Source of the DNA: Verrucomicrobiia bacterium
Lineage (GTDB): Bacteria > Verrucomicrobiota > Verrucomicrobiia > Verrucomicrobiales > DEV007
Direction of reading: 5' to 3'
Assembly: GCA_030427505.1 (NCBI GenBank)
Contig: JAUICH010000031.1
Location: forward strand, 1-60,082
DNA: 60,082 nucleotides
A model generated the notes under the pieces. The model was not told the origin of the DNA, did no database searches, and saw nothing but the letters and a program-made list of their open reading frames with translations. The translations under genes and the position numbers were made by a program. This document shows, piece after piece, positions 16,476 to 25,383 of the stretch. How positions within the stretch are numbered: position 1 is the first letter of the stretch; every line of letters starts with the position of its first letter.

Positions 16476-17172
16476 TCTCCCCCTCCTCCTTTTTCACCTT
16501 CTCAAACATCAGCGCCGCTTTTCCCGGACGGGTGAACCCCGGAATCACGAACTCGCCGTCTTTGCGGCCCGGATCCACGACAATCGTGCTCACCCCCTTC
16601 CGGTGATACAGCTCCACAAACCCGCCCCGTTCGTATCTCCCCGTTTCCTCAAAGATCGCGCTCCAGCTGTCAGGCCCCCACATCACGACATAGAAATACC
16701 CACTATAGTTCAGCCACGGCAAGTCATCCGAAGAGACCCGCCCCTCGCCCACGGAGTAGCCCTCCCGCCGGCCGCCCCAGTCCACCAGCTCCAGCGTCAG
16801 CCGCCGGCCGTCCGCCGTTTCCCAGGTGCCGCTGAATGCCCCCGCCATCCGGCGCAGTTGCCGCCGGAAGTCTCCCGGCCGCAGCGGGTCCCACAGCGGA
16901 TACAGAAAGTCCCCTACCTTGTTCCCCCAGTGCGGCCCCGGCCCCATCGGCACGTCGCCCGGGTAGGGCAGCCAGCGCCCGTAGACCAGGTAGCTGCCAT
17001 AGTAAGCCACCGGCACGCAGAGCAACAGCAGCACCGCCAGCAGCAGCGGACGTCTCCGCGGCACGCCGCCAGCTTTCGCTTTCTTCTCCCGTTCGCCATC
17101 CAGCTTCACACCCCAGAGGCTAAGCAGAAACGCCGCCCGAGAGACAGCCGAAAAAACACCACCACCAGCCAC
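16465..17172 (-). CDS. Array member 17 (WWGR-family membrane protein)
   Basis: Up to 235 residues. A GTG at 17109 (VKLDGERE) is a likely alternative start, because the shared leader CTTAGCCTCTGGGG stands directly before it; this gives 214 residues. The motif is VAYYGSYLVYGRW and the core LYPLWDPLRPGDFRRQLRRMAGAFSGTWETADGRR. The second GxW is altered (LNYSGYFYVVMWG). The outer end is long and basic (VDPGRKDGEFVIPGFTRPG). Confidence 0.87.
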   Translation of the reverse strand: MAGGGVFSAVSRAAFLLSLWGVKLDGEREKKAKAGGVPRRRPLLLAVLLLLCVPVAYYGSYLVYGRWLPYPGDVPMGPGPHWGNKVGDFLYPLWDPLRPGDFRRQLRRMAGAFSGTWETADGRRLTLELVDWGGRREGYSVGEGRVSSDDLPWLNYSGYFYVVMWGPDSWSAIFEETGRYERGGFVELYHRKGVSTIVVDPGRKDGEFVIPGFTRPGKAALMFEKVKKEEGENGR

Positions 17173-17289
17173 CCGTTTCCGCCGGCGAATCCAGCCCCAC
17201 GGCGGGCCCCCCAGGCGTGGATCCGGCCCGCTCCGTCACTTCCCGAAAACCTGAGATCCTCCCCACGCCCCGCCAGGCGGCGCCCCCCC

Positions 17290-17922
17290 CTATGGTGCTT
17301 TACCCACCCCCTCCCAGCGAAAGAACGCCACCTTCCCGTCCTGACTCAGGTAAGTCCGGCTCGACAGCGGCGTTTCATCGTAGCTGGCCGCCATCCCCCC
17401 GTCCTGGTATTGCTCCAAGATCAGCTTGAGATCCCTTCCCCCAAAGAAAATCAGCCATTCCATTCGTGCCCCTCCATACTGCCTAACCGCGCGCCACGTT
17501 CCCTCTCCATTCGCGGCCGGAAAATCATCCGATCTGATTTCCCCCTTGCCGCTAGCCCGCAGCCAGATCTCCAGCGACTTCCCGTCCTCCAGACGCCAGG
17601 CGCCGTTCACCGTTTCAACCAAGTCTTGCCGGAACCTCCATTCATCTACCTGGCGCAGGGGTAAGTAAAAGTGGTCCAGCGCCATCTCAGCCCGGTACTT
17701 CCAGGAGTCCTTCGTCTCGGCGGTGATTTCAGGGCCACTCCGAACGTACGTTCCCGCGACCGTTCTTTCCCTGCCCCACCAAGCATAACTCAGATAATAG
17801 ACCACCAGCAGGCCAAGGAAAATCGCGGCGGACAGGAAAAGCCGCCGCTTCCAGTTCTCCGGGGTCCTGTCTCCGCTTCTATTCACCTCTGTCAAAGTAC
17901 CGCGGTTCCCGGTAAAGAACAT
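17290..17922 (-). CDS. Array member 18 (WWGR-family membrane protein)
   Basis: 210 residues from ATG 17922, which lies 44 bases inside member 19. A GTG at 17886 (VNRSGDRT) would leave only an 8-base overlap. Motif VYYLSYAWWGRE, core HFYLPLRQVDEWRFRQDLVETVNGAWRLEDGKS (NGAW and DGK variants), SDDFPAANGEGTWRAV. It ends VAFFRWEGVGKAP, without FRRV. Confidence 0.87.
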   Translation of the reverse strand: MFFTGNRGTLTEVNRSGDRTPENWKRRLFLSAAIFLGLLVVYYLSYAWWGRERTVAGTYVRSGPEITAETKDSWKYRAEMALDHFYLPLRQVDEWRFRQDLVETVNGAWRLEDGKSLEIWLRASGKGEIRSDDFPAANGEGTWRAVRQYGGARMEWLIFFGGRDLKLILEQYQDGGMAASYDETPLSSRTYLSQDGKVAFFRWEGVGKAP

Positions 17923-18514
17923 ACACCTCCCCTTCTTCCCCCAAGTAGCTGAACTGAAAGAGAGGCGTCACATGGTGGCAATACTTCAGCCCTCCGTCCG
18001 AAAGAAGCTCCAGATACGGACCGTGGCGCGAGTAATCGAAATAGATCGTGGTCTCAGCCGTTCCTCCCACGCCGCCGGGCGATTCCGATCCACTCCATTC
18101 GCCCCGGCAGTTCGCCATCGGGAAATCCTCCGACGTGACCGAGCCCTTTCCGTCCGGCCGCAGGTCCACCTTCAGGCATCGCCCGTCTTCCAGGGACCAA
18201 ACGCCATTCGCCGCCCGCATCGTGCGCCGTTCGGATTGTTTCTCGTCCCACCAGCGAACCGGCGACCAGAACCGGTAGAGCGTCACCGTCACCCGGTCCC
18301 GCCAGGACGGCTCCTCCGGGGGCGTGCTTCCGCGAACCTTGGCCACCAGCGCCCTGGCGGAATAGGACGGAAACCCCATGCCCCGCCCCCACAGCACATA
18401 GCTCCCATAATAAGCCATCGGCAGCAAAAAGACGAGCAGCAGCAAGATAAACACCGCACGCCGCCAGGAGCCGCGCCGCCCAGGGCATGCGTTGATCTCC
18501 GCGTCTCCGCTCAT
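17879..18514 (-). CDS. Array member 19 (WWGR-family membrane protein)
   Basis: 211 residues from MSGDAEIN, helix 21-40, motif MAYYGSYVLWGRG. The core LYRFWSPVRWWDEKQSERRTMRAANGVWSLEDGR and SEDFPMANCRGEW are clear. The leader GCGTTAGCCTGTGGGGC before ATGAGCGG is nearly identical to that of member 24, and both begin MSGDA. The linker is long and variable (SYSARALVAKVRGSTPPEEP). Confidence 0.9.
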   Translation of the reverse strand: MSGDAEINACPGRRGSWRRAVFILLLLVFLLPMAYYGSYVLWGRGMGFPSYSARALVAKVRGSTPPEEPSWRDRVTVTLYRFWSPVRWWDEKQSERRTMRAANGVWSLEDGRCLKVDLRPDGKGSVTSEDFPMANCRGEWSGSESPGGVGGTAETTIYFDYSRHGPYLELLSDGGLKYCHHVTPLFQFSYLGEEGEVYVLYREPRYFDRGE

Positions 18515-18539
18515 GCCCCACAGGCTAACGCACCCGGTT

Positions 18540-18830
18540 CACGCCGGGAAAGCCGAAATCCCGTCCACTTTCACCAAAGGGCCTCAGCCGCCCCTACAGG
18601 GCGGGGAGAGAGGTAGGTTCGCTCTCTTTCCAGGGATTCAAAAACCCCTGGCTATCACCTGGCCCGCCGTCGGCAGGCCCGTGCCCCCCCGGCATCCGGG
18701 AAAGGCGATCCCAAAAAAGCCGGGGGCCCCAACGGGGCCCAAGGGGATAGCCCGGGGTTTTCATAACCCCGGGAACCGCACCCAAACACATTCGCGTCCT
18801 GTAGGGACGCAAGAAAACGTCCTCCATCTC
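18540..18830. repeat. Palindromic intergenic repeat cluster
   Basis: Between members 19 and 20. It contains ggccccaacggggcc, agcccggggttttcataaccccggg and gcgtcctgtagggacgc, all short inverted repeats. The same pattern recurs at 22428, 26090, 41420, 42915 and 59745. No gene seen up to 18922. Confidence 0.7.
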
Positions 18831-18922
18831 ATTTCCCGGCCGTCTCTCCCAGCCGCGCTGCCCGGCCCCGTGCCTTTCCCGGTCTGGGACCGCTTTCATT
18901 TCTATTCCCGCCAGGCCCTCAT

Positions 18923-19534
18923 TCACTCTTCCCCCACCCGGTGAAACGCCGCGCCTTTCCCGCCGACGGGAACGCCCTCCTCCAGGCTGCGATCCGTGGA
19001 AATGACCGTGTGAAAAATCAGGTCCGGACCGTCCCGTTCCACCAGGATCCACAGCGGCATCCCGTCGGCCATGACGCTGCGCTCGCCCGCCTTACTGAAA
19101 CGCGCCTTGCTCCAGTGACACACATGATTCAGGGCCGGAAAATCCTCCGACTGAAACTCACAATGGTAGTCCCCGGGAAACGACAGCGTCACCTCCCGGC
19201 CATCCGGCAGCGCCCAGGCGCCCGCGTAGATCCGCCGGTCCCTCCGGAAATGCCACGCGTCGTCCCACTGCCGCAGCGGCTCCCAGAAGCGGTAAAGTTC
19301 CTTCACCCCCTTTACCTCCCATTCGGGCGCCTCCTCCTGATAGGGAAACTGCATGGCGTGGCTCTCTTCCAGTTTCCTCCCCCAGAACCAATAACTGGCC
19401 ACATAAGCCCCCGCCAGAAAGGCCCCCACCAAGACCATATTGAGAAGCAGCCGCATCCAGGTCCCGCGCGACTCGTCCCCCCTGCTTTCCGTTTCCGTTT
19501 TCGTTTCCGTTTCCATACTCAGTTCCGTTTCCAT
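18923..19534 (-). CDS. Array member 20 (WWGR-family membrane protein)
   Basis: 203 residues. The head METELSMETETKTETES is encoded by repeated ggaaac; the ATG at 19534 overlaps member 21 by 16 bases, and a second ATG at 19516 lies just after its stop. Helix about 28-49, motif GAYVASYWFWGRK. The core LYRFWEPLRQWDDAWHFRRDRRIYAGAWALPDGR uses YAGAW; SEDFPALNHVCHW loses the Gly of the second GxW. It ends AAFHRVGEE. Confidence 0.87.
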   Translation of the reverse strand: METELSMETETKTETESRGDESRGTWMRLLLNMVLVGAFLAGAYVASYWFWGRKLEESHAMQFPYQEEAPEWEVKGVKELYRFWEPLRQWDDAWHFRRDRRIYAGAWALPDGREVTLSFPGDYHCEFQSEDFPALNHVCHWSKARFSKAGERSVMADGMPLWILVERDGPDLIFHTVISTDRSLEEGVPVGGKGAAFHRVGEE

Positions 19535-20109
19535 GACCGCTGGAACCTGGCGACCTGCCCGTCTTCCATGAGCGGCTGAAACTTCGCGCCCGTTCCCTTG
19601 TCCGTCCAGTGGAGCGTCAGCCTGTCCCCTCTGAGGACCACCACCGTCAGAGGCGGCCTCAGCCCCGTGGCCCAGAAAACAGTGTGGTCATTCTCCTGGA
19701 AAACGCCCGCCATCCAGCGGCCCTCGCAGTCCGCTTGCGAAAAGCCCTCCGACCGCAGCCAGCCCCGCGAAAACTCCCCCAGCCGGATCTCCACCCCGCG
19801 CCCGTCCGGCAGCGCCCAAGTGCCGGACAGCTCCGCCACCGCCCGGTCCCAACCCCGCTGCGTTTCCCATTCCCGCAGAGGCCCCCACATTTGGAAGGCC
19901 CGATAGTGCGCCGTCTGCCGCCACGTCATCGGAGTAGTCCCGTCCCACCGCGGCGCCTTCAGGGAACGGCCCCAGGCGACATACCCCACAAGATAAGCCA
20001 AAACCGGAAGAAGCAAAATCAGCCCCGCGACCACCCCATGCCGCCTCCGCCCGCCGGACACCGGCGCGCTGTCTTTCACCTGCTCAGTTTCTTCCCCCTG
20101 CTTCGTCAC
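19519..20109 (-). CDS. Array member 21 (WWGR-family membrane protein, GTG start)
   Basis: 196 residues from GTG (MTKQGEETEQ), preceded by CTAATCTCACGGGC, a relative of the shared leader. Helix 26-44, motif LAYLVGYVAWGRS. The core FQMWGPLREWETQRGWDRAVAELSGTWALPDGR and SEGFSQADCEGRWMAG are recognisable. It ends ARFQRSWKRN. Confidence 0.88.
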   Translation of the reverse strand: MTKQGEETEQVKDSAPVSGGRRRHGVVAGLILLLPVLAYLVGYVAWGRSLKAPRWDGTTPMTWRQTAHYRAFQMWGPLREWETQRGWDRAVAELSGTWALPDGRGVEIRLGEFSRGWLRSEGFSQADCEGRWMAGVFQENDHTVFWATGLRPPLTVVVLRGDRLTLHWTDKGTGAKFQPLMEDGQVARFQRSWKRN

Positions 20110-20332
20110 GCCCGTGAGATTAGGTCAACCCGGCCACCGGAGGACAGCGGAATCTTTCGACACCCGTCCTCTCATTCCACAAAATCCGCGAATAAATCCC
20201 ACCAGTTCCCACCAAACCAGAAAGCGAATTTGGAGTGCGTGTGGCAGAGGACGGCCCCGCCGTCCGGCGACACCGCTTTGGCAGCGGGCGAACCATCTCA
20301 ACACGCCAGGTGAACGGCCAAAGGCCGCCTCC
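20110..20332. repeat. Spacer with one palindromic repeat
   Basis: Positions about 20228-20282 read tttggagtgcgtgtggcaga, then cggccccgccgtccggcgac and accgctttggca. This is a variant of the REP-type unit elsewhere in the window with a different loop. Nothing else seen. Confidence 0.6.
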
Positions 20333-20929
20333 TCATTTACCTTCCATGGCCACTTGAGCCTCCGGCCCCACCTTCGCAAACCCGTGCTCCCAGCCGCTGC
20401 ATCCCTCCGGCATCCGCCTGGCGAAAACGTGGAGCGTACCTTCCTTTACCACGATCAGGATGTGGTCCCCCAGGACCGCTTCATCGGGATCCATGACAGC
20501 AAAGTAAACCTTGTGGCAGGACTTCAGCCCACTCCAGGACGCCCTCCGGTCCAGAAGCCAGACCCCTTCCAGCTCCTGAAAAGCCTCCGAACGCACCTTG
20601 CACCAGTCAGCGTCCAACCGCACGGTCAGGCGGCGCCCTTCCGCGTCCTCCCAGGTGCCGGAAATCTCCCGGCAGGCCGTGGCCCGGTAGCGCTCCGCGT
20701 CCCAGTTCAGCATCGGCGACCAGAGACAGTAGACCAGCTCATGACAGGGATTCGGCTGGCAGCCCCCACCCACCGGTTGCCAGTCGCGCACCCAGGAAAA
20801 ATACCCTCCTAAGTAAGCCGCCGGAAGACCCACCACCATCACCACCACAAAGGCCAGCGGCATTCTCCAGCCCGAACCACCCGTGGCCCCATCTGACGAA
20901 CCCCCTTCATCTTTATTCTCCTCTTTCAT
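20333..20929 (-). CDS. Array member 22 (WWGR-family membrane protein, Cys-rich variant)
   Basis: 198 residues, helix 25-43. The juxtamembrane motif is changed to AAYLGGYFSWVRD, with WVR instead of WGR. The linker is Cys-bearing (GGGCQPNPCHELVYCLW), and further Cys occur in TACREISGTWEDAEGRR, DWCKV, SCHKV and GCSGWEHGF, so disulphides outside the membrane are likely. The ATG overlaps member 23 by 17 bases. Confidence 0.87.
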   Translation of the reverse strand: MKEENKDEGGSSDGATGGSGWRMPLAFVVVMVVGLPAAYLGGYFSWVRDWQPVGGGCQPNPCHELVYCLWSPMLNWDAERYRATACREISGTWEDAEGRRLTVRLDADWCKVRSEAFQELEGVWLLDRRASWSGLKSCHKVYFAVMDPDEAVLGDHILIVVKEGTLHVFARRMPEGCSGWEHGFAKVGPEAQVAMEGK

Positions 20930-21557
20930 CCGCCTGCTTCTTCTCCTCCTCCCTCCGGAATACCCCCATGGGTTGCATCACCTGGCCATTCCCTTCCCCC
21001 CAATCCTCTGGCCAATCCTCTGGCCATTCCTCCCGCGCCAGGCCCACCTGGGACACCGGCACGTTCAGCACGAAAGTTAGTTCCCCCTCCTCAAACGAAA
21101 AGATTGCAACCTCCGTATCATTCGCCGTCTTCAAAACCACCAGGGGAAACCCGAAGTAATCAGTAGTGTCCAGTCCAGTCCACCGGCCCACAAAGGTCCT
21201 TTCGCCGGAATCATCAATCATCACCATGCCCTGTCCGTTCGGCTTCAGGCCGATGTACAACCGCCCATCATCTTCCGAGACCCATTCGCCGGCGAACTGC
21301 CTTGCAAGGCGGACGCGTTTCACCCACTCGTCCCAGGCCCGGAGCGGCGCCCAGAACTCATGGAGTCCTCTCATCACCATCCATTGTCCGTCCAACGGAG
21401 CGTCATTCGTCATTCCCCGCCCCCAGAGAACATAGCTTCCATAGTAAGCGGGGAGCAGAATCAGCGCGACGAGCAGCGCCCGGCTCCAGCCCGCGCCTTG
21501 CGGGGTGGCGCCGCCGGAGGAAAGGTGAGGGGCACTCTGCGGCGAATTCACACTCAC
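20913..21557 (-). CDS. Array member 23 (WWGR-family membrane protein, GTG start)
   Basis: 214 residues from GTG (MSVNSPQS), whose GTGA overlaps the stop of member 24. Helix about 27-44, motif PAYYGSYVLWGRG. The core LHEFWAPLRAWDEWVKRVRLARQFAGEWVSEDDGR and ERTFVGRWTGL fit. The C-terminal segment contains WPEDWPEDWGEGNGQ from a short in-frame DNA repeat. The end FRREEEKKQADERGE also carries the ribosome-binding site of member 22. Confidence 0.88.
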   Translation of the reverse strand: MSVNSPQSAPHLSSGGATPQGAGWSRALLVALILLPAYYGSYVLWGRGMTNDAPLDGQWMVMRGLHEFWAPLRAWDEWVKRVRLARQFAGEWVSEDDGRLYIGLKPNGQGMVMIDDSGERTFVGRWTGLDTTDYFGFPLVVLKTANDTEVAIFSFEEGELTFVLNVPVSQVGLAREEWPEDWPEDWGEGNGQVMQPMGVFRREEEKKQADERGE

Positions 21558-22159
21558 TCCTTCTCCCTCTCGAAAGTGCCCGCGGACAGCATTTCGCCGG
21601 TCCTCGTGGCGGCTTCATTTCCATACATCACCTCCACGGATCTCAGGTCCGCGCCGCCCGCCTTCGGACTCTTTTTTCCAAAGGAAATCATGAACACATC
21701 CTCGTCCGGAGACAGGATCATGGCCACGTTCTCATTACAGAACTTGGCGCTCTCGAATCCAGCCCATTCTCCCGCGAACGTTTTTCGCGATCCCTCGCCT
21801 TCGCCTTCCCACACCGCGAGCCCCCTTCCATTCTCTTCCAACTCGACACGCAGCCGGCTCCCATCTTCCCCCACCCACCTGCCATCGAATTGGCTGGCAT
21901 ACTGGACCCGAGCCTGCCGCGCGTCCCAGGCCCGCATCGGCGCCCAGGCGGAATACAGCGCCCCCCACGCCCGCCACTGCAAGGGCGTGGGCTCCTCCGG
22001 CAGGCTTTTTTCCATGTCCCGTCCGTAAAACACATACCCCTGATAATAAGCCGCAGGCAGAAGAAACAGCAGCAGCAGGATGACGTATAGCCCACGTCTC
22101 CACCCGCTGCTCCCCTGACGGCGCGAGCCCCCATCCTCCCAGTCCGCGTCACCGCTCAT
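21554..22159 (-). CDS. Array member 24 (WWGR-family membrane protein)
   Basis: 201 residues from MSGDADWED. The open frame runs on upstream into repeat DNA to 22444, which I reject. The leader is GTGCGTTAGTCTCCGGGGC. Helix 24-43, motif [13 protein letters not shown]. The core [35 protein letters not shown] has FDGRW and DGS, and [11 protein letters not shown] gives the second GxW. It ends GTFEREKE, overlapping member 23. Confidence 0.88.
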   Translation of the reverse strand: MSGDADWEDGGSRRQGSSGWRRGLYVILLLLFLLPAAYYQGYVFYGRDMEKSLPEEPTPLQWRAWGALYSAWAPMRAWDARQARVQYASQFDGRWVGEDGSRLRVELEENGRGLAVWEGEGEGSRKTFAGEWAGFESAKFCNENVAMILSPDEDVFMISFGKKSPKAGGADLRSVEVMYGNEAATRTGEMLSAGTFEREKE

Positions 22160-22249
22160 GCCCCGGAGACTAACGCACCAGCCTCGTGCTGGAAAAGGCC
22201 AAACCCCAGCGCTATGGCAAGAGACGCCCAAGCCCTTTCGCCTGGGGGG

Positions 22250-22404
<155 letters not shown>

Positions 22405-22427
22405 AAAGCGTTGGCGCTTCCCATGAA

Positions 22428-22670
22428 GCATGGCCAGGCCCCAACGGGGCCTACGTGGATAGCCCAGGGTAAAACCCTGGGTGGGGCGGCGACAGAGGTT
22501 TGCGCCCTGAAAGGGCGCGCGTGGCGCTTGAGCGGGGAGGTGGATTGGATAGGTGCCCAGGCAGGAAGAAAATGGGGCCGGCACGTCCGCCCTTTCAGGG
22601 CGGTATGGTGGGTGGGGCGGGTTCCCCGGGGTTTCACCCCGGGCTATCGACGGGCACGCCCTTGGCGTGC
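22428..22670. repeat. Palindromic intergenic repeat cluster
   Basis: Contains ccccaacggggcc, agcccagggtaaaaccctgg, gcgccctgaaagggcgc and a second half with ggggtttcaccccgggc. Same family as 18540 and 42915. No gene between 22160 and 22761. Confidence 0.75.
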
Positions 22671-22761
22671 GGGATACGGAATGCGGGATGGTCCGGTGCC
22701 GGACTGGCGGAGATGGGAGGGAGGCGCATCCCGCATCAGCGCTTTTGGCCCTCATCCCCCC

Positions 22762-23487
22762 CTACTCCACCCGGCGGAAGCGCGCGCGATACCCGTCCGT
22801 GTCCTCCGCCGAGGTCCAGGGAATCTCGAACATTTGCGAAGACAGCCCCAGCCGGTCCTCCGCGTCCAGCTTCACCATGACATAGCCGAGGATGTTCCCG
22901 CCGACAGGCTGGATTTCGTAGAGATACAGCTCCGCCTTCCACTCCGGCGGCTGGGAACTGTGCGTCAGCTCCCAGATACCCTCAAAGTTCACCTCCGGAA
23001 AGTCCGGCGATGCCATCACAAACTTCATGTCCGGCTTCAGCCGCAGCGTCAGCCCCCGCCCGTCCGACAGTTCCCATTTCCCCGACACCGCCCGGCGCAC
23101 CCGCGCCCGGTCCCAGTTCCGTGGCGGTTCCCAGAATTTATAAGCCCAATGCTCCAGCCACAACGGCGGCGACCAGCCCGTCACATAATCAGGCTCAAAG
23201 TAATTCCACCGCAGGTCCTTCCCATACTTCACATACCCCCAGTAATAAGCCGTACCCAAACCCACCAAGCTCACCAGCAGGAAAGCCGCCGGCATTTTCC
23301 AGCGGCCCCGTGACTCCGCCCCCGTCCCGGACCTTCCATCCAGGCCCGCTCCGGCGCGGGACGCGCCCTCATCCCCTTCCTCCAGCTTCGCCTTTTTCTT
23401 CTTCTTCTTCAAGGCCGGCAGGATAGTCGAAGCCCGGCGCCGAAAGACAGCCCTTTCGATACTCAAAAAGAGACGCCCACTCCCCAT
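22762..23487 (-). CDS. Array member 25 (WWGR-family membrane protein)
   Basis: 241 residues if the ATG at 23487 is used; the head is unusually long and holds a run of six lysines (LKKKKKKAKLEEGDEG), so a later non-ATG start is possible. Helix about 66-84, motif TAYYWGYVKYGKD with Lys for Arg. The core FWEPPRNWDRARVRRAVSGKWELSDGR and SPDFPEVNFEGIWELT are canonical. It ends YRARFRRVE. Confidence 0.86.
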   Translation of the reverse strand: MGSGRLFLSIERAVFRRRASTILPALKKKKKKAKLEEGDEGASRAGAGLDGRSGTGAESRGRWKMPAAFLLVSLVGLGTAYYWGYVKYGKDLRWNYFEPDYVTGWSPPLWLEHWAYKFWEPPRNWDRARVRRAVSGKWELSDGRGLTLRLKPDMKFVMASPDFPEVNFEGIWELTHSSQPPEWKAELYLYEIQPVGGNILGYVMVKLDAEDRLGLSSQMFEIPWTSAEDTDGYRARFRRVE

Positions 23488-23654
23488 CCGAATGAAATCC
23501 CCAGAACGTCCAAGACCCGTGCCAGACGGAAGACCCTGCCGCGAAGAATAGCCAGGCCGCCCTCATCGATTCAAGGCGCCGGGAACCGAAGGAGCTACCG
23601 CGACGAGCCGCCGCTTTCGCCAGCCACCCGCCCGCTGATCTCTCTGCGCCGGTT

Positions 23655-24278
23655 TCAATCCTCCACCTTCCGAAAGGCCGTGGTGGGACCGGGGTCCGGG
23701 GCCGGGTTCAGTCCGCCGCCGCTTCCCGCCGGTGGCAGGTAGTGGGTAAGGAACAGCGTGCCCCCCTTCCTCAGCCGCATGACCAGGCACAACCGCCGGG
23801 AACCCCCGTCCCAGAGTTCGACCACCTGCTCATCCCGAGACAGGACGCTCGCGGTCCAGCGGCCGGAACAGCTCAGTCCCGGATAGCTGGTGGAGCGGGC
23901 TTCTCCCAGGCGGGCCTCGTCCAGCCGCAGCCAGACGCGGCGGCCGCCCTCCGCTTCCCAGGCGCCGGAAAAGTCCCGCGCCACCCTTTGGAGAAGACGC
24001 AAGTCCCGCCGGGCATCCCTCTCCCGAAGAGGCTTCCATACAGGGTAAAGCGCGCGGTTCAGAGACCGCAGCCAGGGCAGAGGCATCTCCCTCGTCTGGT
24101 GAGCGCCACTACTCAGGAGGCCCCGCCCATACCATTCATACCCTAAAAAGTAAGCCGCCACCGCCGCCGCCAGCAGGCCCGCGGCTACCATCGCCGTCCG
24201 CCACCGGGCCCCACGCCTGTCCGGAGCGGCACATGCTCCCAAGCCAGCGCCGTCTTTCTCTTGGTCCATCCTCCCCAT
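23655..24278 (-). CDS. Array member 26 (WWGR-family membrane protein), first in transcription order
   Basis: About 207 residues from MGRMDQEKD; the ATG at 24269 follows GGGGAGG and is an alternative. Helix 29-48 is Ala-rich (AAGLLAAAVAAYFLGYEWYGRG). The core LYPVWKPLRERDARRDLRLLQRVARDFSGAWEAEGGRR and CSGRWTASVL fit, and the end TTAFRKVED is typical. No further member is seen upstream, so a promoter for the array may lie in the repeat-bearing region beyond 24280. Confidence 0.87.
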   Translation of the reverse strand: MGRMDQEKDGAGLGACAAPDRRGARWRTAMVAAGLLAAAVAAYFLGYEWYGRGLLSSGAHQTREMPLPWLRSLNRALYPVWKPLRERDARRDLRLLQRVARDFSGAWEAEGGRRVWLRLDEARLGEARSTSYPGLSCSGRWTASVLSRDEQVVELWDGGSRRLCLVMRLRKGGTLFLTHYLPPAGSGGGLNPAPDPGPTTAFRKVED

Positions 24279-24321
24279 ATCATGACTACGGAGCCTACGC
24301 CCCACTACTTGCAAAAAAGAA

Positions 24322-24700
24322 ATCGCGCCCGTCCGGCTTCGGACCCACCCTAACAATCCCAACACTCACCCCAACACAAAAACATCCGTGCCCATCCGTG
24401 ATATCAGCGGTCAATAACCAGCCTGTCTGTCCGGCTTCGTCCCCTCCACCAGTCCATCCTTTTGCGCCTCTTGCGCCTTTTTGCGGCCATCCCAAAAAAC
24501 CCGCCCGTCCGGCATCAGCACCGCCCTAACAATCCCACCCCTCCCCCTTACACAAAAACATCCGTGCCCATCCGTGACATCAGCGGTCAAAACCTACCGG
24601 TCCGTCCAGCTCCTGCCCCGTCCATCCAACCAATCCTTTGCGCCTCTTGCGCCTTTTTGCGGCTATTCCAAAAAACTCGCCTGTCCGGCTCGGACCACCC
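24322..24700. repeat. Direct repeat, two copies with 176-bp period
   Basis: acacaaaaacatccgtgccc recurs at 24374 and 24550, each followed about 100 bases later by ttgcgcctcttgcgcc and tttttgcggc. A further fragment lies near 26028-26055. It is intergenic and no gene is supported in 24366-24719. Confidence 0.85.
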
Positions 24701-24719
24701 GCCCGTCCGGCTTCGGACC

Positions 24720-25172
24720 TCACTGATTCCCATTGATCTTCGACACCACCTTCCCCGATGGGTCTTTCAGTTCCACCACCTCATCAGACGAGATGCCGAA
24801 CTCGATGCTCACCAGCACGCCCGGCGTGTCCTTGTATTCCTCCGCCGCCTTCTGCCCGGCGGACAGTTTCTTCTTCTTGCTGTAGCAAAATACCTTCACG
24901 CTCTCCCCCGGCGCCAGGGTGGTCCCGGCGGGAAACGTCCACGCCGCGTCGTCCTCCACCAGAGTGTAGCCCGAAAGATCCGCCGCCGCGCTCCCCTGAT
25001 TTGTCACCACCACGTAGTCCGGGCTCTTATCATTTACGTCCGTTAGCACCAGCGCGGTGGCGGGCCCCGCCCAGGCTGTGGTGATGGCGGCGGCACCGGC
25101 TATCAGCGCCAGGGCCAGGATCGGGAGAAAAAGGGACAAAGAGCGGCGGAAAATTGGGCGGCACGGTTTCAT
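24720..25172 (-). CDS. Secreted lamin-tail-domain (LTD) protein
   Basis: 150 residues from MKPCRPIFRRS. Basic n-region and hydrophobic stretch (LSLFLPILALALIAGAAAITTAWA) form a signal peptide. The rest is one LTD: DKSPDYVVVTNQGSAAADLSGYTL, then TFPAGTTLAPGESVKVF, the classic lamin-tail pattern. It is a small exported beta-sandwich, probably binding other envelope molecules; no catalytic role is visible. It is not part of the WWGR family and has a separate AT-rich upstream region. Confidence 0.85.
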   Translation of the reverse strand: MKPCRPIFRRSLSLFLPILALALIAGAAAITTAWAGPATALVLTDVNDKSPDYVVVTNQGSAAADLSGYTLVEDDAAWTFPAGTTLAPGESVKVFCYSKKKKLSAGQKAAEEYKDTPGVLVSIEFGISSDEVVELKDPSGKVVSKINGNQ

Positions 25173-25244
25173 GATCTTTTGACGAGAGAAATAGAAGACA
25201 GAAACAGCCAATCGCCTCAACTTTCACTCCCAGCATGCAACGAA

Positions 25245-25325
25245 TTTGTGACAGAAATTTTTTACTTAATTTTTGAATAAAAACATGTAAGATATTGATT
25301 CTAAATAAATAATTTATTCATCGTA
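25245..25325 (-). promoter_or_regulatory. AT-rich upstream region of the LTD gene
   Basis: This stretch is far richer in A+T than its surroundings (tttttacttaatttttgaat and so on) and lies 70-150 bases upstream of the LTD start, where a promoter would be. I cannot assign -35 and -10 boxes with confidence. Confidence 0.4.
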
Positions 25326-25383
25326 TTAACCCAATCAGACCTCGGTCCGCACTGGTTTTCCAACGGGGTGACCGGTCCTGTTC

